From Muribaculaceae bacterium (GTDB taxonomy: Bacteria; Bacteroidota; Bacteroidia; Bacteroidales; Muribaculaceae), in contig VSPD01000021.1 in NCBI GenBank assembly GCA_009775125.1, positions 1 to 42,270 of the forward strand: 42,270 nucleotides of DNA. Direction: 5' to 3'. A program made the position numbers and the translations under genes. Position 1 is the first letter of the stretch; the number at the start of each line of letters is the position of its first letter. The notes beneath the pieces are model-generated. The model did no database searches and was not told the origin of the DNA. It saw only the letters and a program-made list of their open reading frames with translations. Positions 1 to 8,380 of this stretch are shown here, piece after piece.

Positions 1-48
1 CCTCCGCCCGCTATTTTAACACCTGACCCCCTCCCAGCATCGCACATA

Positions 49-83
49 AAGCCCCGACATGCCTTAATCACATGCCGGGGCTT
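49..83 (-). terminator. Intrinsic terminator of the Fn3-repeat gene
   Basis: A 13-base arm at 49-61 pairs with 71-83 around a 9-base loop, with one G-U pair. It begins about 20 bases past the stop codon of the minus-strand gene ending at 103. On the minus strand the stem ends in CTT followed by TATG, so the U-tract is short. The strong GC core (GCCCCG) makes termination likely. Confidence 0.7.
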
Positions 84-102
84 CTCTATATTTATTATAA
101 TT

Positions 103-3100
103 CTACCTTACACGCACTTTCAGCACCTTGCCGTTGCTAAGTTTAACAATGTAGGTAGCGTTCGCCGACAATGTAATTTCTTCATAATCTGTCATCCCAA
201 AGCGTTCGCAAACCATTATGCCGTCAAGCGTGTAAACGAAACACGACAAGCCTTGTGCGTTCACAACTTTGAGGGTAGTTCCGTCGACAAACATTTCCAC
301 TTCGTCCGCATCAATTCCTTCAATTCCTGAATATCCGCTATCTGAAACAGCAAACCCCAATGTCGCGCCATAAAGAGTTTCGCCGGATTCCGTCTTTACG
401 AATGCCCTTACGGCATAGTTGCCGTTTGCCAATTCCCCATTACGGAATATATGTTGCATCGACTCGTCGGTCGTAATTGTTGAAATATGCCCGGGCGCAA
501 ACGCAATTGTCGATTGTTTATCGGTCTGCCAATATTCATACCCCTGGCTCACAATCGTCTCAGAGCCGGCGATAAAATAACCGCACAACACGAGGGCATT
601 GTTTTCCCTGTCTGTCCTGAACAATGTGTAAACGGTTGCGGGGTAATAGACAAATTCCGATTCCGTCCTGAAAGTTTTCCAATCATTGGAAGCAAAGATA
701 ACGTCGTGATACCTTACGGCTGCCCGGAACTGATAATCCGTGTTTGGTTCAAGCATCCCATTTACAAGGGCTACCGAAATCGTGCCGTCGTCCTGCTTCA
801 CTCCCTTTGTGTAAGCCGGTGCCGACTCCCAGCCTTGCATCTGCTTCCATTGGAATCCGAATTCAGCGGAACTATACGAATCACAATCAATCTCGCCATT
901 CATCCTGGCGGAACGGTTCGAGATGTTTGTCACATCGTTTGTCTTGCACTCAATCGCATCGGTTGCCAAGACCACACCATGAGCCACGGCAAGTCCGCCT
1001 TCGGCAGTTTGCACATAAATCTTAACAGCATACTCCGTGCCCGGATTCAATTCATTTACAAAAAGAGTGCACATATCGTTTATTTCGGTATCCGCCAAAA
1101 GAGTGGAACTGCCAATCTGGTTGACAACAGCTTTTGAACCCAAATATGTGGCATCTCCGCAGTCAACCGTCCAGTTCATATCCAAATACGTTTGCCCGGA
1201 TTGATTATCAAAACCAATTTTTACCGGCTTCGTGGAGAATGTAAAAGGCTTGCCCGCACCGTTGGTCTCCCAAGTATACCATTCTCCATTTATCTTGGCG
1301 GTAAATTTAGATATAGTATATGTACCCCAGAGGTTATTAATCGTTACCTGCGCGCGGCCGTCATGCCGGTCTGCAATATTGTAACGCTTGCCGTTAATTT
1401 CACATGACAAAGACTCAACCTTGGCAGTCTCATCATCTGAATTTATGACATTAAACACCGTTATTGTCGCAGTAGTCTGGGTCGTCGTTATCGAATGGGA
1501 GATATTATATTTCCTCGTTGAGAAAGCCTTGAAATCCCCTAAATATCTTTTTCCGTCGACAACGGCATAAGGACAAACATAATACTCCTTGCCAGGAGCG
1601 AGACCTGTCAGCTTCGCCTGCAATCTTTGCCCTTCGGGCGTAACATCTACATATCTATATTCGTCTGTTAAGTATTTATATAATGTCACGACAAAACCAT
1701 ACGAATCAACCGTTTCTTCCGTTTCGGCAAGAGTCACGCCCACGTGCGCCGTGATATACCTAATGTCTTCTACTTCAATATTATTCTCAAAGAACGATGG
1801 GGTACTAAAAGTCCGTATGTCCGTAATAGTCTCTCCGTCTATTATGCCAACGGTTTTGACGGAATAATTCTTGCCGGGGAGAAGTCCGCTTATTTTAATC
1901 GCGAACAGCCCCAAATCATCGATTGTGATGTCACATTCGTTTTCATACTCGCATTCCCCCCATGTCCCGACGATTCCATATGCCACTTTCGCTTCGGAAA
2001 TATCATCTTGCGAGAACGCATAGCCATTCACGACAGCAGATATTTGGCTTATCCGCGTAATGCTGTCTATTCCGATTGTTTGCTTCGTTTCAAACGTTTT
2101 TGCCTCGCTGTAAATGGTATCGCATCCGCGAGCCTGCAAATATGCCCTGTAATCATACTTGCTCTTATGCTTCAATCGCGTCAACGCCTGCACGATGCGC
2201 GACTCCCCCGTAGTATTAGGAAAATCCACCCATCGTTCGCTGCCGTTTGCCTTGTAACTGACACCTGCCGTCTCTATATTCGCATCACCGATTGTCATTT
2301 CGCTTACGATAGTCGCCGAAGATGGTTTTATGTCGGTCACATAACACGTATCTATCGAGATTGCCTTGGTTTTAAACCGTTTCCATTGCGAGTATGTGCA
2401 GTTTTTATCCTCTCCCGCCAACTGCTGTTCACTTGAAATCCTGCAAAAATAATATGTATCCGGAATCAGTCCTGCAAGGGTCGCTATTGACGAACCATCA
2501 ACAGACTGCTTAGTTTCACAATCTTGGAAACTATAAGACGTATCAATATTCTCTATTTTGATATGCCTTATGTTCACATTCATTACAGATTGCATGTTAT
2601 AATAGTCGTCTGCTTGGATAGATATTTCGTGTATTCCTTCAGAAAGTTGGTACGAACAGTTTTTTTTATTGTTGTACAAATCACTCAATTTCTTGCCATT
2701 ATCATAAACTTTCATAAATCCATGGTTAAAATCATATTCAAATTCGATTTTACCGGCTTCTTTCATATTAAACTCAATCGTAATATTCCACCATTCATAA
2801 CATCCTACTTCCACAGAGAGGGTTCCGTCGGATGTAATTTCGCTTTCCCCGCCGTCCCCTACAGATGACCGAACACAGGTCGGAGGAACTACATTGTCCA
2901 TAACATTCACAATACTATTCTTGGGTACCATCGAGGCTTCCAAATAATTCTTCACGCCGGCATCCCCAAACTCACCCTCTTTGATTTTAACTGATGCAGT
3001 GGACTGGGTCGTGGTTATTTCCTCTATATCACTCGGAACAATGGCAAGAGTCTTGAAACTTTTTGGCGCGCTCCAATCAACCTTTATGGAATTATTTTTC

Positions 3101-3798
3101 CTTTCCGTAGATGATGCCCTGAATATGTAATCTTTCCCCGAATTCAAAGACTCGATGGTTACGCTTGACCCTGTCGTGCTTGCATAGGCCCATTCTCCCG
3201 GGATGGTATTTTGAACGCAAATGCTACGTACCATTCCCTTATCCAAGCCAACATTGGATGCCGCTTTTTTAGAATATCGCCAAGACAATGTATGCACCCC
3301 TTCCAATATTTGGAAAGACTCTCTTGTGAAATCCACCAAACCCGAAATTGATTTCACCGTATTTCCGTCAAGGGCAAACGACAAAAATCCAATTTCTTCT
3401 TCCGAATCGACGCTCCATTCGAAAGATACAGACGCAGTTGCAGATAGGTTCACGCTTATCGACATTTCCGACATCTCACCCACAGGTACATTCGGATTGC
3501 TTTCCACCTGTCCTTTCGATGCTTTCGCCATCCAGGCATAAGTGCCGGTCGTCGTAATCTGCACAGGGTCGGAATTGTAAGCAAGCGCGGTTTTTGAGAA
3601 TGTGTCGATTTCGGGAAGAGAGCCTTGCTTGTACTGGAAGCCGTGGCTGATGTCCAAATTTGGGAAATCCGCCGAAAGTGTGGCTTTGGTTTGCGTGATG
3701 TCTGTGGCATCGTGCAGGATTATCTCTGCCGATGATTGCACAAACGCAAAAAGCATCATCTGCATTGCCAACATCCATTTTAGATAATGATGTTTCAT
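103..3798 (-). CDS. Large secreted protein with multiple fibronectin-III-like repeats
   Basis: This 1231-residue protein has an N-terminal signal peptide (basic MKHHYLK, hydrophobic core, cleavage near QSSA). The body is a string of at least seven fibronectin-III-like modules. Each opens with a strand like ITTTQSTASVKI or VTDIKPSSATIV. Each closes with a turn like GLxPGxxYxVxxxV (for example GLAPGKEYYV, ELNPGTEYAV, MLEPNTDYQF). Two extra lectin-like beta segments lie near residues 100-190 and 310-420. The last 70 residues contain VYTLDGIMV and end in GKVLKVRVR. A similar tail ends the GH81 protein at 23308 and resembles type IX secretion (Por) sorting tails. No catalytic motif is visible, so an adhesin or surface scaffold role is an inference. 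The start is an ATG 53 bases downstream of the probable RNA 3' end at 3852; no separate promoter box is seen in that gap. Confidence 0.85.
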   Translation of the reverse strand: MKHHYLKWMLAMQMMLFAFVQSSAEIILHDATDITQTKATLSADFPNLDISHGFQYKQGSLPEIDTFSKTALAYNSDPVQITTTGTYAWMAKASKGQVESNPNVPVGEMSEMSISVNLSATASVSFEWSVDSEEEIGFLSFALDGNTVKSISGLVDFTRESFQILEGVHTLSWRYSKKAASNVGLDKGMVRSICVQNTIPGEWAYASTTGSSVTIESLNSGKDYIFRASSTERKNNSIKVDWSAPKSFKTLAIVPSDIEEITTTQSTASVKIKEGEFGDAGVKNYLEASMVPKNSIVNVMDNVVPPTCVRSSVGDGGESEITSDGTLSVEVGCYEWWNITIEFNMKEAGKIEFEYDFNHGFMKVYDNGKKLSDLYNNKKNCSYQLSEGIHEISIQADDYYNMQSVMNVNIRHIKIENIDTSYSFQDCETKQSVDGSSIATLAGLIPDTYYFCRISSEQQLAGEDKNCTYSQWKRFKTKAISIDTCYVTDIKPSSATIVSEMTIGDANIETAGVSYKANGSERWVDFPNTTGESRIVQALTRLKHKSKYDYRAYLQARGCDTIYSEAKTFETKQTIGIDSITRISQISAVVNGYAFSQDDISEAKVAYGIVGTWGECEYENECDITIDDLGLFAIKISGLLPGKNYSVKTVGIIDGETITDIRTFSTPSFFENNIEVEDIRYITAHVGVTLAETEETVDSYGFVVTLYKYLTDEYRYVDVTPEGQRLQAKLTGLAPGKEYYVCPYAVVDGKRYLGDFKAFSTRKYNISHSITTTQTTATITVFNVINSDDETAKVESLSCEINGKRYNIADRHDGRAQVTINNLWGTYTISKFTAKINGEWYTWETNGAGKPFTFSTKPVKIGFDNQSGQTYLDMNWTVDCGDATYLGSKAVVNQIGSSTLLADTEINDMCTLFVNELNPGTEYAVKIYVQTAEGGLAVAHGVVLATDAIECKTNDVTNISNRSARMNGEIDCDSYSSAEFGFQWKQMQGWESAPAYTKGVKQDDGTISVALVNGMLEPNTDYQFRAAVRYHDVIFASNDWKTFRTESEFVYYPATVYTLFRTDRENNALVLCGYFIAGSETIVSQGYEYWQTDKQSTIAFAPGHISTITTDESMQHIFRNGELANGNYAVRAFVKTESGETLYGATLGFAVSDSGYSGIEGIDADEVEMFVDGTTLKVVNAQGLSCFVYTLDGIMVCERFGMTDYEEITLSANATYIVKLSNGKVLKVRVR

Positions 3799-3851
3799 AG
3801 ATTTTCAGTTGTCCCCGCAACTCTCCAACAGGGCGTTGATTGATTGGTTAT

Positions 3852-4164
3852 AAAAAAAGCGTGAGAGCCGTACTTGTTGCTCGTCCCGCTTGTTGAGGCC
3901 CTGGAATTGCCCATTGGAGTAGAACGAGCAAACAATGCAGAGCCTCACGCAGAATATGATACACGTTCCAATCCAACGCTTGCGCGCCGGACCGGACGGA
4001 ATGTACATATCCACCAAGGCGTCTACTGTTTGCTACATTCTTGACTCCAATCGAAGTTTTCCAGGTTTCAACAAGCCAAGAAAGAGCGCCGAGTAACGCT
4101 TTTTAATTATGTCTTTGCAGCCCACCCCCATTGCCCTTGACCGGGCTCTGCGATGCGGCCTGCA
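3852..4164 (-). ncRNA. Probable structured non-coding RNA, about 313 nt, class unknown
   Basis: A consensus Bacteroidota promoter (4169-4200) lies upstream. The 3' end is an intrinsic-terminator-like long hairpin. The arm GCGTGAGGCTC pairs with GAGCCGTACTTGTTGCTCG-side sequence through GCGTGAG/CTCACGC, extended inside by TTGTTTGCTCGT pairing with ACGAGCAACAA, and is followed by seven U (3852-3858). The 5' part also folds: TGCAG/CTGCA closes a domain holding GCCC/GGGC, and CTTGGC pairs with GTCAAG. The 70-codon reading frame inside it (3805-4017) runs past the terminator and looks unlike a protein. No tmRNA, RNase P or SRP signature was found. A 6S-like regulator or a leader of the downstream gene are possible alternatives. 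Confidence 0.6.
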
Positions 4165-4168
4165 CCTG

Positions 4169-4200
4169 CAAATTTAAGTATTCTTTTTTATTTCCACAAA
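4169..4200 (-). promoter_or_regulatory. Promoter of the minus-strand structured RNA
   Basis: Read on the minus strand, TTTG (4200-4197) is followed after exactly 20 bases by TAAATTTG (4176-4169). This matches the Bacteroidota -33/-7 consensus. The start site is expected near 4164. Confidence 0.7.
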
Positions 4201-4288
4201 TAAAAACCATCCAATTCAATCGGCATATCGACGGAGGTTTAACGAATGTTAAAATTTGCATCTCGACTGCCGAAATAAGTGCCGTAAG

Positions 4289-4319
4289 TTGGTATTTTCA
4301 GAAAAAACAAATAACTTTG
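4289..4319 (+). promoter_or_regulatory. Promoter of tRNA-Gly
   Basis: TTG at 4289-4291 and TAACTTTG at 4312-4319 are 20 bases apart, fitting the Bacteroidota consensus. The mature tRNA begins 12 bases downstream. Confidence 0.7.
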
Positions 4320-4330
4320 CGGTCGAAAAT

Positions 4331-4403
4331 GCGGCAGTAGCTCAGTTGGTAGAGCATCAGCTTCCCAAGCTGAGGGTCGCGGGTTCGAACCCCGTTTGCC
4401 GCT
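4331..4403 (+). tRNA. tRNA-Gly (anticodon CCC)
   Basis: The cloverleaf is complete. The acceptor arm GCGGCAG pairs with TTGCCGC (one G-U), with discriminator U. The D arm carries AGCTCAGTTGGTAGAGC. The anticodon stem TCAGC/GCTGA encloses loop TTCCCAA, giving anticodon CCC for GGG codons. The T arm has TTCGAAC. CCA is not encoded. Translations of this stretch on either strand are shadows. Confidence 0.97.
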
Positions 4404-4440
4404 CACAACAAAACTTACTGAAAGCACGCAAAGTTTGTAT

Positions 4441-4448
4441 TATCTTTG
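4441..4448 (+). promoter_or_regulatory. -7 promoter box of the second structured RNA
   Basis: TATCTTTG matches TAnnTTTG and sits five bases before the closing helix of the RNA at 4454. The -33 position has only ACTG/TTAC, so that part is weak. Transcription could also continue from the tRNA. Confidence 0.55.
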
Positions 4449-4451
4449 CGG

Positions 4452-4668
4452 TGTTAAACCGATGAAAGGAGGGGCAAAGCCCCGTTTTACGCCTTTCGGC
4501 AACCTTTCAGCGTTTAGAATAACTTAATAGTTATTGTTAGTATTCTAATACGCCAAACTCTTACAATAAATTGCCAACTCATTGTAGTATTTAGTTTGTC
4601 GGTTTAACCTTTCCTTTTATCGCCGAAAGGCATTTGCGCAAGCCTCACTCATCGAGGCTTTATTTGTA
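4452..4668 (+). ncRNA. Probable structured RNA with four-helix junction, pseudoknot or kissing pair, and terminator
   Basis: Closing helix P1 pairs TTAAACCGA (4454-4462) with TCGGTTTAA (4599-4607). It encloses three adjacent hairpins. Hairpin one is 4464-4469/4503-4508, with an inner GGGGC-AAA-GCCCC. Hairpin two is 4510-4521/4541-4553, with an inner ATAACT-TAAT-AGTTAT. Hairpin three is 4555-4559 plus 4562-4567 with 4581-4586 plus 4593-4597. GCCTTTCGGC (4491-4500) is an exact complement of GCCGAAAGGC (4622-4631), giving a pseudoknot outside P1. Each of these could instead form its own small hairpin. AGCCTC/GAGGCT (4641-4659) followed by TTTATTT resembles a terminator. It could be a trans-acting RNA or a cis leader of the EamA gene 120 bases downstream. 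I do not recognise the class. Confidence 0.65.
4641..4667 (+). terminator. Terminator-like hairpin ending the second structured RNA
   Basis: AGCCTC (4641-4646) and GAGGCT (4654-4659) form a 6-bp stem with a 7-base loop, followed by a T-rich TTTATTTG. It lies between the RNA and the transporter gene, so it either ends an independent RNA or acts as an attenuator. Confidence 0.55.
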
Positions 4669-4786
4669 AATCATCTGAGTGTCACCATCCTTTGCATTAC
4701 GATACAAACGTACAGAATAATACGCTGTTACCCAAACATTCAGGCTTCTCTCTACGCTCTAATTGTTAACAGTTTCAACAAAAAGT

Positions 4787-5728
4787 ATGATTATGTCAAA
4801 AAGGACAAAAGGTTTCTTGTTTGGCGCAATTGCCGCCGCAACATATGGCATGAATCCGCTTTTTGCTCTGCCTTTGTATTCCGATGGCCTGAGCGCGTGC
4901 GACGTTCTGCTTTACCGGTATATTTTCGCAACGATCATATTGTTTTTCATGATTAAATGGCGCGGCCAGCGCATGGCCATAAGTCGTCGTCAGGTCGCTC
5001 CGCTCGCAGGGCTTGGCCTTCTTATGGGCTTGTCGTCGTTGTTGCTGTTTGAAAGTTACAATTTCATGGCTGCCGGCATCGCCTCAACCATGCTTTTTGT
5101 CTATCCGCTTATGGTGGCCTTGATTATGACTTTTGTCTTCCACGAACGCCTAAGCCCCATCACCATATGCTGCATAGTCATGGCATTTGCGGGCATAGTA
5201 CTCCTCTATAAAGGCGAAAACGGCGCAACATTGAGCGCCATCGGCACCGCCTTGGTCATGGGGTCTGCCCTGTCATACGCTATATATCTCGTATGGGTAA
5301 ACCGTCCCGGATTGAAAGACATACCCACACTGGTGCTTACGTTCTATGTGATTCTTTTCGGCACTTCGATTTTCATAGCCGACAAATTCATACACCCGTC
5401 GCTGAACGTGCCGTCCTCGCCGCTACTGTGGGGTTGCGCAATCTCGCTCGGTCTTCTCCCCACTGCAATATCACTTGTATGCACAACTCTTGCGATACAC
5501 AATATCGGCTCCACCCCCACGGCGATCCTTGGCGCGCTCGAACCGCTCACCGCCGTGTTTTTTGGCATACTCTTGTTTGGCGAAAGCCTTACCGTGCGCG
5601 ACATGGCCGGACTATGCCTCATCCTCGTTGCCGTCACCGTTGTCATCGCCGGCGACAATATTTCCTCGGTGCTTCTGCGTATGCGCAAGATGTTCCCCGC
5701 CTTCTACCACCGTCTGCTCCACAAATAG
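4787..5728 (+). CDS. EamA/DMT-family inner-membrane transporter
   Basis: The protein has about 313 residues and ten hydrophobic segments arranged as two EamA repeats (roughly residues 1-140 and 150-290). The start of the first repeat reads FLFGAIAAATYGMNPLFALP. Family members export or import small metabolites (amino acids, purines, sugars, cofactors); the substrate cannot be read from the sequence. The start is ATG at 4787 or 4793 (MIMSKRTK); an upstream in-frame TTG at 4763 is less likely. The structured RNA with a terminator at 4452-4668 lies upstream and may control it. The gene converges on the acetyltransferase with a 2-base gap. Confidence 0.88.
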   Translation: MIMSKRTKGFLFGAIAAATYGMNPLFALPLYSDGLSACDVLLYRYIFATIILFFMIKWRGQRMAISRRQVAPLAGLGLLMGLSSLLLFESYNFMAAGIASTMLFVYPLMVALIMTFVFHERLSPITICCIVMAFAGIVLLYKGENGATLSAIGTALVMGSALSYAIYLVWVNRPGLKDIPTLVLTFYVILFGTSIFIADKFIHPSLNVPSSPLLWGCAISLGLLPTAISLVCTTLAIHNIGSTPTAILGALEPLTAVFFGILLFGESLTVRDMAGLCLILVAVTVVIAGDNISSVLLRMRKMFPAFYHRLLHK

Positions 5729-5730
5729 GG

Positions 5731-6255
5731 CTAGAATTCTATTTTATATAGCACGTGGGTGAGTAGTGGCGAACCGGCCGAAAGTTTCGGATGCTCGAAT
5801 TCTCCTATTTTATCCATGCCTATTTTCTGCATCACGCGCTCCGACGGCCTGTTGATTTTGGCCGTGAAGGAATAAAGGCATGACATGCCAGACGCTTTTG
5901 CCATTTTCAGCACAGCCTTTGCCGCCTCTGTGGCATACCCCTGGTTGTGATACGCCGAATCGAGCCGCCAGCCAATCTCCACGCCGGGGGTGAAATCGGC
6001 CTCAAAGCCAATTTCATGCAACCCGACATAGCCGATAAACCGACCTTCCGATTTTAATTCCACGGCATATAGGCCCCACCCCTTATTCTTGAATTCTTCT
6101 TGAATACGATGGTAAAAGGCCTCGCTCTCTTCATAGCCAAGCGGTGCCGGAAAATACTTCATCACTTCCTGATTCCTGTTTATTTCTGCGAACAAAGGCA
6201 GATCGTCGCGCCGCCACGAACGCAATATCAATCTTTCAGTCTCTGCGTATATCAT
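5731..6255 (-). CDS. GNAT-family N-acetyltransferase (RimJ/RimL-like)
   Basis: The protein has 174 residues. It opens with the RimJ/RimL/SpeG-like ETERLILRSWRRDDLPLF. The acetyl-CoA binding motif is in HNQGYATEAAKAVL around residue 105, and it ends with the NRPSERVMQKIGM segment typical of this subfamily. It should transfer acetyl from acetyl-CoA to an amine on a protein, metabolite or antibiotic; the acceptor is unknown. The first ATG is at 6255. A TAnnTTTG box at 6272-6265 implies a start site only a few bases upstream of this ATG, so the message would be nearly leaderless. Confidence 0.88.
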   Translation of the reverse strand: MIYAETERLILRSWRRDDLPLFAEINRNQEVMKYFPAPLGYEESEAFYHRIQEEFKNKGWGLYAVELKSEGRFIGYVGLHEIGFEADFTPGVEIGWRLDSAYHNQGYATEAAKAVLKMAKASGMSCLYSFTAKINRPSERVMQKIGMDKIGEFEHPKLSAGSPLLTHVLYKIEF

Positions 6256-6264
6256 ATTTTTTTG

Positions 6265-6272
6265 CAAAGATA
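6265..6272 (-). promoter_or_regulatory. -7 box of the acetyltransferase gene
   Basis: On the minus strand TATCTTTG matches TAnnTTTG. It ends ten bases upstream of the ATG at 6255. No clear TTTG is present at the -33 distance. Confidence 0.45.
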
Positions 6273-6283
6273 CACATTATTTT

Positions 6284-8326
6284 TCATTTGCCGGTGCCGT
6301 AGCGCGATGTGTCGATTGTGGTGTCTTCTTTGGGGCGGAAGCCGTTGAAACGCCATGTAAATGTCATGCTGAGACTGCGGTTCATGTCGTGCGACTTCAT
6401 CCTGTAATCCTGCCCGGCCACCTTTATTTTCATGTCGGGATTGCAGCTGCCGAATATGTCGTTAGCCTTCACTACGAATTCGTAGCAACGTTTCTTGCCA
6501 AATTGCCATTTCACCCCGGCATCAATTTTCCACAATGGACCGAAACGTCCGGGGCCTTGAATCTGCCCGGAAATATATGTGCCGTCGATCGACAATGACA
6601 AGGGACTGCCGGACGTGAAACGCAATGTATTGTTGAGTGCCGCATACAGCCCCCAACGCTTATTGTCGAAACTGATGTCGTGGAAACGGTCCGATTTTTG
6701 CCGACCGTGCGACACGTTGACGGTTGCTGTCGCATCCCATATGTTTTTGACATTGAACGGAACATGCAGCTGCAAGCCCACGGTTCTCGAAAAGTTCATG
6801 TTTTGCGTCTGGAACACAAGATGCAGGTCGTTTGTCGACTGATACGGCAACTGCACGAAATAGTCGTCGAGATACAGCACATAGAATGTGGCCGCGTATT
6901 TTTGCCTGAATATGTAACTTAACTGTCCCGTATAGTTCATATATGGTTGCAGCGCGGGATTGCCGAGTATCGTTGAATAGTCATTGATATAAGCCGTGCC
7001 GCCATGCAGCTCCCAGAATGATGGATAAACACGGTTGGATGTGAAGTTGAGTTGAAATATGCTCGCAGGAGTCTTGTAGAACGTGGCCCCGAATTGAGGC
7101 ACGACATTCCAGTTGTGCCTGTAATTGTTATGGAAATACTCTGCCTTCACCGAGGCGTTGAACGACAATCCCCACTCAAACGATGTCTGTGTGCCTGCAT
7201 ATGCGCTTGCCACGTCCTCGCGCAGCGCATTGTCAAATCCCGGCTGTGCCGGAAAGAAATAGGTTTGACGGCTCTTGTCGGCGGAATGTTGATAATCCAC
7301 GCTATATCCGATCATCCAGTTTCCTGCGGTGTGCTCCATGTCGATATAGGCATGATAGCGGCCGATGTCCTGACAATTCTCAGAACTCACCTGTTGCACA
7401 TCGCCCTTGTGCAAGTTCTGGCTTCTGCGCTCATAGTAGTCCGTATAGTCGCCACCGACCGTAAGCCCAAAGGGCGATACATAGCGCAGGGCTATGTTGT
7501 GAAAAGCCGTGGGCGACAAGTCTTTATATATGTTTGAGAAATCGCCGAAAGTTCCGGCCGAGAGACTGCTGTTTCTGATTTTGGAAGTGATTTGTCCGTT
7601 GTAAGTCACTTTCAGTTTTTTATACGACGCGGAGGCATATATGGTATTTGACAAGTTCTTGCCAATTTGCCGCATGTCGTCTTCTATCATATGCCGTGAC
7701 CCGTCGAAAAGATGGTTGGAGCTGGTCTCCTGCCTGTTGTAAGTATGATTCCGGGCAAGCGACCAATTCAAGTCAAAAGCCCAGTCTTTCACGGCGTATG
7801 TGGCGTTCAAGCCTCCGGAATATGAAGCGTAGCGTGTCTGCCCGTATCCAAGATGCGCCTGCCCCGTCAATCCGTCGAGAGGCCGCGGCGTTTTCAGCAC
7901 CACATTTATAACGGCTCCGTTTACATGGTACTTTGCAGGCGCGGAATACATTATTTCAACATTTTTAAGCCTGTCGACGGGTGTGGAATACAGCAATTGG
8001 TAAAGGTTTTGCAACGGCATCGCCGTAGGTTCTCCATTGATGATGATTGTTACGGACGACGCACCGTTAAGCCCGATGGCACCGTTATCGCTTACCACGC
8101 CCGGAAGATAGCCCAGCGCTTCCAAAATATTTGTTACCGGCTTATCCTCGACTATCGACGGCAAGTCTACCACCAAAATGCCGTCCTGCCCCTTTATCTC
8201 GGGCTTCTCGCCGGTCACCACCACCTCGTTGAGCTGCTCCGCGCCTATACTGTCGGAGGTTTCCGTCCGCGCCGTCATTGGCAAAACAGCATACATTGCG
8301 ATAAAAACAAACGTCAATCTTTTCAT
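6284..8326 (-). CDS. Outer-membrane beta-barrel (TonB-dependent-receptor-like) protein
   Basis: The 680-residue precursor has signal peptide MKRLTFVFIAMYAVLPMTAR. A TonB-box-like EQLNEVVVTGEKPEIK follows, then a plug domain (about residues 40-140: NILEALGYLPGVVSDNGAIGL, NVEIMYSAPAKYHVNGAVI). The rest is a long series of amphipathic beta strands ending in SLSMTFTWRFNG. This arrangement is that of the outer membrane beta-barrel protein family (PF14905 type) without a carboxypeptidase-like N-domain. The ligand is unknown. The start at 8326 is preferred over an upstream non-ATG extension because the signal peptide begins there. Paired direct repeats at 8381-8421 lie upstream of its promoter, suggesting an activator. 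It is divergent from the ECF sigma operon. Confidence 0.88.
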   Translation of the reverse strand: MKRLTFVFIAMYAVLPMTARTETSDSIGAEQLNEVVVTGEKPEIKGQDGILVVDLPSIVEDKPVTNILEALGYLPGVVSDNGAIGLNGASSVTIIINGEPTAMPLQNLYQLLYSTPVDRLKNVEIMYSAPAKYHVNGAVINVVLKTPRPLDGLTGQAHLGYGQTRYASYSGGLNATYAVKDWAFDLNWSLARNHTYNRQETSSNHLFDGSRHMIEDDMRQIGKNLSNTIYASASYKKLKVTYNGQITSKIRNSSLSAGTFGDFSNIYKDLSPTAFHNIALRYVSPFGLTVGGDYTDYYERRSQNLHKGDVQQVSSENCQDIGRYHAYIDMEHTAGNWMIGYSVDYQHSADKSRQTYFFPAQPGFDNALREDVASAYAGTQTSFEWGLSFNASVKAEYFHNNYRHNWNVVPQFGATFYKTPASIFQLNFTSNRVYPSFWELHGGTAYINDYSTILGNPALQPYMNYTGQLSYIFRQKYAATFYVLYLDDYFVQLPYQSTNDLHLVFQTQNMNFSRTVGLQLHVPFNVKNIWDATATVNVSHGRQKSDRFHDISFDNKRWGLYAALNNTLRFTSGSPLSLSIDGTYISGQIQGPGRFGPLWKIDAGVKWQFGKKRCYEFVVKANDIFGSCNPDMKIKVAGQDYRMKSHDMNRSLSMTFTWRFNGFRPKEDTTIDTSRYGTGK

Positions 8327-8343
8327 TGCAGTAACTTTTTCTG

Positions 8344-8351
8344 CAAATATA
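8344..8351 (-). promoter_or_regulatory. -7 box of the beta-barrel receptor gene
   Basis: On the minus strand TATATTTG matches TAnnTTTG. The expected start site is near 8338, about 12 bases before the ATG. There is no good -33 box, in keeping with activator dependence. Confidence 0.6.
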
Positions 8352-8380
8352 CAGGTCATTACAGCACCAACCGTCAACCA

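Noticed and set aside
3805..4017. 70-codon minus-strand frame MVDMYIPSGPARKRW
   Set aside because: It lies across helices and the U-tract of the probable RNA and extends beyond the terminator, so RNA structure is the better explanation.
4239..4427. Small frame containing KRGSNPRPSAWEADALPTEL
   Set aside because: It is the well-known false translation of a tRNA antisense strand; the tRNA-Gly fully explains the sequence.
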